A stretch of 11,258 nucleotides of DNA from an uncultured Eubacteriales bacterium (GTDB lineage Bacteria; Bacillota; Clostridia; Oscillospirales; Oscillospiraceae). The DNA lies in contig UQYT01000052.1 of NCBI GenBank assembly GCA_900545405.1, forward strand, positions 1 to 11,258. The letters are read 5' to 3'. Made by a program: the position numbers and the translations under genes. The notes beneath the pieces were generated by a model, which worked only from the letters and a program-made list of their open reading frames with translations, had not been told where the DNA came from and searched no databases. Positions 6,565 through 11,258 of this stretch are shown here, in pieces (within the stretch, counting starts at the first letter, position 1; each line of letters opens with the position of its first letter).

Positions 6565-8532
6565 ATGAGCGAGAAAGGCACATTCTACATCACGACCCCG
6601 ATCTACTACCCGTCCGACAAGCTGCACATAGGCCACACCTACTGCACCGTCGCGACGGACACCATCGCGCGATACAAGCGAATGTGCGGCTATGACGTTA
6701 TGTTCCTCACCGGCACGGATGAGCACGGCCAGAAGATAGAGGAAAAGGCCAAGGCCGCGGGCGTGACCCCGCAGCAGTTCGTGGACAACATCGTGGAGGG
6801 CAAGGGAGGCATCCTCGACCTCTGGAAGCTCATGAACATCTCCAACGACCGCTTCATCCGCACCACTGACGACTACCACGTCGCGGCCGTGCAGCGCATC
6901 TTCAAGAAGATGTACGATAACGGCGACATATACAAGGGCAAGTATTCCGGCATGTACTGCACCCCCTGCGAGAGCTTTTGGACCGAGAGCCAGCTCGTGG
7001 ACGGCAAGTGCCCGGACTGCGGCCGCGAGGTCAAGTACGCCGAGGAGGAGGCCTATTTCTTCCGCCTCTCCAAGTACGCCGACAAGGTGCGTGAGCTGCT
7101 GCTCTCCGGCACCTTCCTGGAGCCCGCCAGCCGCGTCAACGAGATGATAAAGAACTTCATCGACCCCGGCCTGGAGGACCTCTGCGTCTCCCGCACCAGC
7201 TTCAAGTGGGGCATCCCCGTGGACTTTGACCCGGGCCACGTCGTCTACGTCTGGGTGGACGCGCTCTTCAACTACATGACCGCGCTCGGCTACATGAACG
7301 ACGCGCGCGACGGCCTTGACAAGTACTGGCCCGCCGACGTCCACATGGTCGGCAAGGAGATAGTCCGCTTCCACTCCATAATCTGGCCCGCCATGCTCAT
7401 GAGCGTGGGCGCGCCGCTGCCGAAGAAGGTCTTCGGCCACGGCTGGCTGCTGCTCGGCGGCGGCAAGATGAGTAAGTCCAAGGGCAACGTCGTCGACCCC
7501 TACATCCTCGCCGAGCGCTTCGGCGTGGACGCGCTCAGGTACTTCCTGATGCGCGAGTTCCCCCTCGGCTCGGACGGCAACTTCTCCAACGAGCTGCTTA
7601 TCGCCCGCATCAACTCCGACCTCGCCAACGACTACGGCAACCTGCTCTCCCGCACCGTCGCCATGGTGCTCAAGTACTTTGACGGCACTCTGCCCACGGA
7701 GCGCGAGGCCGGCCCTGAGGATGACGAGCTCATCGCCATGGCCTCGTCCCTGCGCGGCAAGTATGAGAAGCTCATGGACAACTTCGGCACCCAGGGCGCG
7801 CTGGAGGAGGTATTCCGCGTCATCTCCCGCGCCAACAAGTATATAGACGAGACCGCCCCCTGGACCCTCGCCAAGGACGAAGCCAAGCGCGCGCGCCTCG
7901 CCTCCGTCATGTACAACCTGCTCGAGAGCCTGCGCATCTGCACCAGCCTGCTGGTGCCCTTCATGCCGTCGAGCTGCGAAAAGGCCTTCGCCCAGATCGG
8001 CGCGAAGGGCGAGGAGACCGGCTGGGACAAGGCCGCCGTCTGGGGCGCCCTGCCCGCCGACGTCACCGTCACGAAGGGCGACACCCTCTTCCCGCGCATC
8101 GACATGAACAAGGAGCTCGCCGAGCTCGAAAAGCTCGAGGAGGAGGCCCGCCGCGCCGCTCTGCCCCCCGTCGAGATAGATCCCCAGACCGCCGAGACCG
8201 TGGACTTCGACACCTTTGCCAAGAGCGACTTCCGCGCCGTCAAGGTCAAGAGCTGCGAGGCCGTGAAGAAGAGCGACAAGCTGCTCAAGTTCATCCTCGA
8301 CGACGGCACCGGCACGGACCGCCAGATCCTCTCCGGCATCCACAAGTGGTACCAGCCCGAGGACCTCGTGGGCAAGACCCTCATCGCCATCGTGAACCTG
8401 CCCCCGCGCAAGATGATGGGCCTCGAGTCCAACGGCATGCTCATCTCCGCCGTCCACAAGGAGCACGGCGAGGAGGCCGTCCAGCTCATCATGGTGGACG
8501 ACTCCATCCCCGCGGGCTCCAAGCTCTGCTGA
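6565..8532 (+). CDS. metG: Methionyl-tRNA synthetase
   Basis: The 655-residue class I enzyme charges initiator and elongator tRNA-Met in the cytosol. The HIGH signature is at residues 21-24 and KMSKS at 301-305. A zinc knuckle has Cys132, Cys135, Cys149 and Cys152 in two CxxC pairs. The anticodon-binding helical domain follows at about 350-500. From about residue 546 there is an EMAP-II/Trbp111-type tRNA-binding OB-fold domain (DFRAVKVKSCEAV, then a PPRKMMGLESNGM segment), the usual arrangement in Bacillota; the Bacillus subtilis enzyme is of similar length. The start is ATG with CGGAGG 8 bases upstream. It appears to be a single-gene transcript between its own promoter and a long 3' hairpin. 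Confidence 0.97.
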   Translation: MSEKGTFYITTPIYYPSDKLHIGHTYCTVATDTIARYKRMCGYDVMFLTGTDEHGQKIEEKAKAAGVTPQQFVDNIVEGKGGILDLWKLMNISNDRFIRTTDDYHVAAVQRIFKKMYDNGDIYKGKYSGMYCTPCESFWTESQLVDGKCPDCGREVKYAEEEAYFFRLSKYADKVRELLLSGTFLEPASRVNEMIKNFIDPGLEDLCVSRTSFKWGIPVDFDPGHVVYVWVDALFNYMTALGYMNDARDGLDKYWPADVHMVGKEIVRFHSIIWPAMLMSVGAPLPKKVFGHGWLLLGGGKMSKSKGNVVDPYILAERFGVDALRYFLMREFPLGSDGNFSNELLIARINSDLANDYGNLLSRTVAMVLKYFDGTLPTEREAGPEDDELIAMASSLRGKYEKLMDNFGTQGALEEVFRVISRANKYIDETAPWTLAKDEAKRARLASVMYNLLESLRICTSLLVPFMPSSCEKAFAQIGAKGEETGWDKAAVWGALPADVTVTKGDTLFPRIDMNKELAELEKLEEEARRAALPPVEIDPQTAETVDFDTFAKSDFRAVKVKSCEAVKKSDKLLKFILDDGTGTDRQILSGIHKWYQPEDLVGKTLIAIVNLPPRKMMGLESNGMLISAVHKEHGEEAVQLIMVDDSIPAGSKLC

Positions 8533-8551
8533 ATAAACCGGCCGAAATGCC

Positions 8552-8597
8552 GCAACACGAAATGCACCAGTCCTCGGACTGGTGCATTTTGCGTTGC
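8552..8597 (+). terminator. Long near-perfect hairpin after metG
   Basis: AAATGCACCAGTC (8560-8572) pairs with GACTGGTGCATTT (8577-8589) around a CTCG loop. The stem continues outward through a G-T wobble, a C-G pair and one A-C mismatch to GCAAC/GTTGC, giving 21 positions with one mismatch. It begins 19 bases after the metG stop codon. There is no T-run beyond the stem, so it may act as a terminator, an mRNA 3'-end stabiliser or a palindromic repeat rather than a classic intrinsic terminator. Confidence 0.6.
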
Positions 8598-8622
8598 ACC
8601 GGCAGGAAAATTTTGATATCAT
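8594..8622 (+). promoter_or_regulatory. Putative promoter of the small membrane-anchored protein gene
   Basis: TTGCAC (8594-8599), a 17-base spacer and TATCAT (8617-8622) make a plausible sigma-A promoter. Its -35 box overlaps the right foot of the metG hairpin. The 13 bases from 8617 (TATCATGAGCGTA) recur exactly at the promoter of the first PPC/DUF296 gene. Confidence 0.55.
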
Positions 8623-8654
8623 GAGCGTACAGGAGGGAAAGGGGGCGTTCCCGC

Positions 8655-9122
8655 ATGAACAAGAAGAAAAGGACCATAGCCATATGCGCCGTGATCGTGG
8701 TGGCGGCAGTGTTGCTCGTGTGGTATCATATCCCGGTAAAAACAGCTGCAAGCATGGAATTATATTGCTCCGACCCGGCCGGGGGCTCGCTTGACGCCGA
8801 ATTTGACCTCAGCATATCCCGCTCGCTCCTTGCCCAGGACAAGCTAGACGGGACCATCCGCGTCGGGGACAGGGAATATGTCGTGTGGACCTGGCCGAAA
8901 TACGGTTTTTTTGAAAGTATACTGCGCAAATTTCAGGGGCAGATGAACATACCGGCCTTTGTCAATCCGGACAATTTCGGCCATGGCGTGGAGCTGCTGA
9001 TGAGCGACGTGCTCTGGGTGCCCTTCATCGATTTCGGCTCCGGCCATGAGATCGAGACTGTGAGCCTGCTGTTCACCTCCGATGATTACGTCGACGGCCT
9101 CTGGAGCAACTACACATTGTAA
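8655..9122 (+). CDS. Small membrane-anchored protein of unknown function
   Basis: I do not recognise this 155-residue protein. It begins MNKKKRT, followed by one hydrophobic segment at about residues 8-24, so it looks like a signal anchor with an outside domain of about 125 residues. That domain is mixed, aromatic-rich and mildly acidic (YVVWTWPKYGFF, WVPFIDFGSGHE), and I see no lipobox and no catalytic motif. The start is uncertain in strength: AGGAGGG lies 17 bases upstream, further than usual, and a closer GGGGG run sits at 8641-8645. A stop codon in frame at 8622 excludes any much longer start. A 5-bp hairpin (8635-8639 with 8648-8652) could shorten the effective spacing. The base composition looks less GC-rich than in metG. 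Two bases after its stop codon begins the PPC/DUF296 remnant. Confidence 0.7.
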   Translation: MNKKKRTIAICAVIVVAAVLLVWYHIPVKTAASMELYCSDPAGGSLDAEFDLSISRSLLAQDKLDGTIRVGDREYVVWTWPKYGFFESILRKFQGQMNIPAFVNPDNFGHGVELLMSDVLWVPFIDFGSGHEIETVSLLFTSDDYVDGLWSNYTL

Positions 9123-9124
9123 AC

Positions 9125-9175
9125 ATGACGCGCCCTCCTGAGCTCGGATATGACGTGATGGAGTTCGGCTCGTGA
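9125..9175 (+). pseudogene. 3'-end remnant of a PPC/DUF296 gene
   Basis: Translated, this stretch reads MTRPPELGYDVMEFGS and then TGA. The intact PPC/DUF296 gene ending at 10236 ends LTRPDELGYDVLEFDS and then TGA, so 12 of 16 residues agree. By my base-by-base count, 40 of 51 bases agree, including the stop codon. Nothing resembling the rest of the domain is found upstream, where the unrelated small membrane protein lies. The simplest reading is the relic of a third tandem PPC gene whose body was lost or replaced. It could by chance be translated as a 16-residue peptide, since ATG follows the previous stop by two bases. Confidence 0.75.
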
Positions 9176-9186
9176 GCGGATTTAAT

Positions 9187-9215
9187 TTGCGCGGTCCGGC
9201 TGCTTGTGCTATCAT
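9187..9215 (+). promoter_or_regulatory. Promoter of the first PPC/DUF296 gene
   Basis: TTGCGC (9187-9192), a 17-base spacer and TATCAT (9210-9215) form a moderate sigma-A promoter 31 bases before the start codon. Spacing, the -10 box and the following GAGCGTA match the promoter at 8594-8622. Confidence 0.6.
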
Positions 9216-9246
9216 GAGCGTATAAATCTGCAAAGGAGACTTCGCT

Positions 9247-9672
9247 ATGGAATACAGGCGTTTTGGAAATAAGATAGTCGCGCGCATGGACAAGGGCGAG
9301 GAGATCTGCGCCAAGCTGCTGGAGCTGGCCGAGGCCGAGGACATCCGCCTCGCGTCCGTGAGCGGCATCGGCGCAAGCAACGACGTGACGCTCGGCGTGT
9401 TCGACACGCACACCAAGTTCTATAACAAGACCGTCTACAACGCGACGGACTACGAGCTCGGCTCCGTCACCGGCAGCCTCTCCCGCCAGGACGGCAAGCC
9501 CTATCTCCACCTCCACGCCGTCATCGGCAGCCCGGTCATGGGCGAGTGCCACGCGGGCCACCTCAACGCCGCGGTGGTGAGCGCCACCTGCGAGCTGGTC
9601 ATCGACGTCATCGACGGCGAGGTCGGCCGCGAGTTCTCCGACGAGATCGGCCTGAATCTCTTCAAGTTCTGA
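9247..9672 (+). CDS. PPC/DUF296-domain protein, canonical form
   Basis: The 141-residue protein is a single stand-alone PPC (DUF296) domain. In plants this domain is joined to AT-hooks in DNA-binding proteins. The free-standing bacterial proteins form trimers, and their function is not settled. The family hallmark is clear: HLHAVIG with His88 and His90, then ECHAGHL with His105, the three histidines expected to bind a metal ion at the subunit interface. There is no AT-hook, signal peptide or membrane segment, so it should be cytosolic. The start is ATG with AAAGGAG 8 bases upstream, and the N-terminus MEYRR matches the paralogue at 9733, which supports both starts. It has its own promoter and terminator. 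Confidence 0.9.
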   Translation: MEYRRFGNKIVARMDKGEEICAKLLELAEAEDIRLASVSGIGASNDVTLGVFDTHTKFYNKTVYNATDYELGSVTGSLSRQDGKPYLHLHAVIGSPVMGECHAGHLNAAVVSATCELVIDVIDGEVGREFSDEIGLNLFKF

Positions 9673-9679
9673 ACCCCAG

Positions 9680-9704
9680 GAGCCCGGCCCCCCGGGCTCT
9701 TTTT
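9680..9704 (+). terminator. Terminator between the two PPC/DUF296 genes
   Basis: GAGCCCGG (9680-9687) pairs with CCGGGCTC (9692-9699) around CCCC, followed by five T residues (9700-9704). It starts 8 bases after the stop codon. No clear promoter is visible between it and the next gene at 9733, so the downstream pair is probably reached by incomplete termination or by a promoter I cannot recognise. Confidence 0.85.
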
Positions 9705-9732
9705 ATACCCGCCGAAAGGAAATGAGAAGCGC

Positions 9733-10236
9733 ATGGAATACAGACGCAAAGGCGACAAGATAGTCGCCCGCCTCGACCGCGGCGAGGAGCTGGTCGAAAA
9801 GCTCCGTGAGCTGGCGGCGCTCGAGAATATCCGCTTCGCCACCGTCATCGGACACGGGCAGAGCAACAGCGCCGAGCTCTACACCTTCAACGACCGCCGC
9901 CCCGGCATACTCAGCCGAAAGAAGCCGGGTCCCGTCGCAGAGTATGCGGAGATGTGGTATCTGCCGGAAAAGGAGGACTACGTCATGGCCTCGATCACCG
10001 GCTTTGTGCTTGGACCCGATACAGTGGACCTCACCGTGGTAATAAGCACCCCGTGCGCATTTGAATACGAATTCTTTGACTCGCCCAGCAAGAACTCGGG
10101 AAGATGCTGGGCGGGGCATGTGAAGTCCGCCAAGGTGAGCACCTCCTGCACCCTCGCCCTCGAGCTCATCGACCTCGACGCGCACCTTACGCGCCCGGAT
10201 GAGCTGGGCTACGACGTGCTGGAGTTCGACTCTTGA
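9733..10236 (+). CDS. Divergent PPC/DUF296-domain paralogue with lost metal ligands
   Basis: This 167-residue protein is a paralogue of the gene at 9247. They share MEYRR-G-KIVAR-D-GEE at the N-terminus, the SITG/SVTG turn, and the CxLxxxxID and DE[IL]G segments near the end. It differs at the core site: the HxH of the canonical protein is Asp99-Leu100-Thr101 here, and only the histidine of the AGH motif (His129) is kept. Two insertions of roughly 11 and 13 residues lie before and after the lost HxH; the second contains CAFEYEFFDSPSKNSG. The changes suggest loss of metal binding and perhaps a new ligand, as the frame is intact and the fold positions look kept. The ribosome binding site is weak (AAAGGA, 12 bases before ATG). 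Its last bases overlap the TTG start of the next gene, so the two are probably translationally coupled. Confidence 0.85.
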   Translation: MEYRRKGDKIVARLDRGEELVEKLRELAALENIRFATVIGHGQSNSAELYTFNDRRPGILSRKKPGPVAEYAEMWYLPEKEDYVMASITGFVLGPDTVDLTVVISTPCAFEYEFFDSPSKNSGRCWAGHVKSAKVSTSCTLALELIDLDAHLTRPDELGYDVLEFDS

Positions 10237-11120
10237 GGCGCACCGCCGCCCTCGCCCTGGCGCTATGCCTGCTGCTGTGCAGCGCCTGCGGCGGGGCAGA
10301 GGTTGACATAACAACAGCGCCCGAGCCCACAGCCACGCCGGTGCCGACGCCTGGCCCGTCCCCGACGCCGGAACCGACTCCGACGCCCGAGCCGGGGGAG
10401 ATGGTGCGGGTGGTTGACATAATACCGGACATCCGCCTCGACATCCGCTACGCCGTGGCGGAGAACTTCACGGGCGGGGTCATCTATGAGAGCGCGGAGG
10501 CGTATCTGCGCCGGGGAACTGCGGAAAAGCTCTCAAAAGTGCAGGATGAGCTGGAGGAACTGGGATATTCGCTCACTATCTGGGACGCCTGGCGGCCTGT
10601 CGCGGCGCAGTTTGCCCTCTGGCGCGCCTGCCCCGACGCGCGCTATGTGGCGGACCCCTTCAACGGCTTCTCCGGCCACTGCCGGGGAAATACGGTTGAC
10701 ATAACAATTACGACCCTTGACGGCGAGCCGGTTGAGCTGCCCTCGGGCTTTGACGACTTCTCCGCCCTCGCTGACCGCGACTACTCCGACGTCTCCGAGA
10801 CCGCCGCCGCAAACGCTCGGCTTCTTGAGGACGCGATGACCCGCGCGGGCTTCACCGGCTACTCCGCCGAGTGGTGGCACTACACGGACACCGACGCCTA
10901 CGACGTCGTGGATGCCCTCGAGCCCCTGCCCATGGCCGAGGCCGACTGCGAGGAGTTCATCTCCCTCCGCGCGGCCCCCGACGTCGCCGCCGAGGCCCTC
11001 GCCGCCGCCCCCGCCGGGGCGGAGCTGTACGTCCTCGACGAGGTGGGAGAGTTCTCGCTCGTCCGTTACGGCGAGCAATACGGCTACGTCCTGACCGCAT
11101 ATCTGCGCCCGGCCGTATAG
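10233..11120 (+). CDS. VanX-like D-Ala-D-Ala dipeptidase lipoprotein with SH3 domain
   Basis: The 295-residue product starts at TTG overlapping the preceding TGA (TTGA), with GGAG 8 bases upstream inside the previous gene. A signal peptide ends in a lipobox-like CSAC (Cys19; the Cys at -3 is atypical), followed by a Pro/Thr-rich linker to about residue 55. The central domain is peptidase family M15D: DAWRP with Arg121, SGHCRGNTVD with zinc ligands His149 and Asp156, and EWWHY with catalytic Glu213 and zinc ligand His216. All key residues are present. The last 55 or so residues form a bacterial SH3-like domain (LRAAPD, then YGYVLTAYLRP), usually wall-binding. VanX itself is cytosolic and removes D-Ala-D-Ala in vancomycin resistance. 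A lipid-anchored form is more likely to trim or recycle wall peptides. No vanH, vanA or vanRS genes are near, so resistance should not be inferred. Confidence 0.88.
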   Translation: MRRTAALALALCLLLCSACGGAEVDITTAPEPTATPVPTPGPSPTPEPTPTPEPGEMVRVVDIIPDIRLDIRYAVAENFTGGVIYESAEAYLRRGTAEKLSKVQDELEELGYSLTIWDAWRPVAAQFALWRACPDARYVADPFNGFSGHCRGNTVDITITTLDGEPVELPSGFDDFSALADRDYSDVSETAAANARLLEDAMTRAGFTGYSAEWWHYTDTDAYDVVDALEPLPMAEADCEEFISLRAAPDVAAEALAAAPAGAELYVLDEVGEFSLVRYGEQYGYVLTAYLRPAV

Positions 11121-11200
11121 CTGGGGCGGGATATTTCTCCTTTGTGCCTTGTACGTGTGCGCCGTTTTCTTGGGAGGTGGATTGTGGCCCCTACTGCCAA

Positions 11201-11244
11201 TTCCACCCCATTTCTTTGCTCTTGCGCAAAGAAACGGGGTGGAG
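11201..11244. repeat. Long imperfect inverted repeat at window end
   Basis: CCACCCCATTTCTTTGC (11203-11219) pairs with GCAAAGAAACGGGGTGG (11226-11242) around a 6-base loop, with one mismatch; a further T-A pair and a T-G wobble extend it. It lies 80 bases after the VanX-like gene, in a stretch (11121-11258) with no credible ORF. CAAAGAAAC occurs again at 11249-11257. There is no T-run, so it looks more like a dispersed palindromic repeat or the edge of a repeated element than a standard terminator. GGTGGA at 11176-11181 could pair with the same left arm in an alternative fold. Confidence 0.55.
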
Positions 11245-11258
11245 CCCCAAAGAAACGC

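Noticed and set aside
6490..8751. A 753-codon open frame on the minus strand antisense to metG
   Set aside because: metG is certain on the plus strand. The antisense product has the same artefact composition, and it runs across a terminator and promoter region.
115..11120. A vancomycin-resistance cluster, because VanW-family and VanX-like genes are both present
   Set aside because: The two genes lie 8 kb apart on opposite strands with housekeeping genes between. There is no vanH, vanA/B ligase or vanRS, and the VanX-like protein is a lipoprotein.

Overview
The window reads as chromosomal DNA from a high-GC member of the Clostridia (Bacillota), plausibly a gut Oscillospirales-type anaerobe. 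The grounds are the GC-rich coding sequence, strong AGGAGG-type ribosome binding sites, AT-rich sigma-A promoters, a Bacillota-type methionyl-tRNA synthetase with a C-terminal tRNA-binding domain, a VanW-family protein and Pro/Thr-rich lipoprotein linkers. The lineage is an inference from style, not from a marker gene. No mobile-element genes, tRNA, rRNA or CRISPR array are visible.

Left part (1-5151, minus strand). A stress-and-envelope operon is read right to left from a good sigma-A promoter: htpG (Hsp90), a HemW-like radical SAM protein, then a membrane-anchored VanW-family protein, ending at a GC-rich hairpin terminator. The gaps are 36 and 60 bases with no terminator between the genes. 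Bases 1-60 carry small hairpins of an intergenic-repeat type.

Middle part (5159-8597, plus strand). A lipoprotein of unknown function with a Pro/Thr-rich linker and beta-propeller-like sequence starts divergently from htpG and ends at a strong intrinsic terminator. metG follows from its own extended -10 promoter and ends at a 21-bp near-perfect hairpin.

Right part (8594-11120, plus strand). This is the least ordinary part. It holds a small membrane-anchored orphan protein, a 51-base remnant of the 3' end of a PPC/DUF296 gene, an intact canonical PPC/DUF296 gene, a terminator, a second PPC/DUF296 gene that has lost two of its three usual metal-binding histidines and gained insertions, and a VanX-like D-Ala-D-Ala dipeptidase lipoprotein with a C-terminal SH3 domain. 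The last gene starts at TTG inside the stop codon of the second PPC gene. The layout suggests a small tandem PPC family that has partly decayed and partly diverged. The end of the window is non-coding and holds a long imperfect inverted repeat.

I do not see a clear-cut new defence, mobile or biosynthetic system. The strongest candidate for something undescribed is the PPC/DUF296 paralogue cluster with its relic and its coupling to the secreted peptidase.
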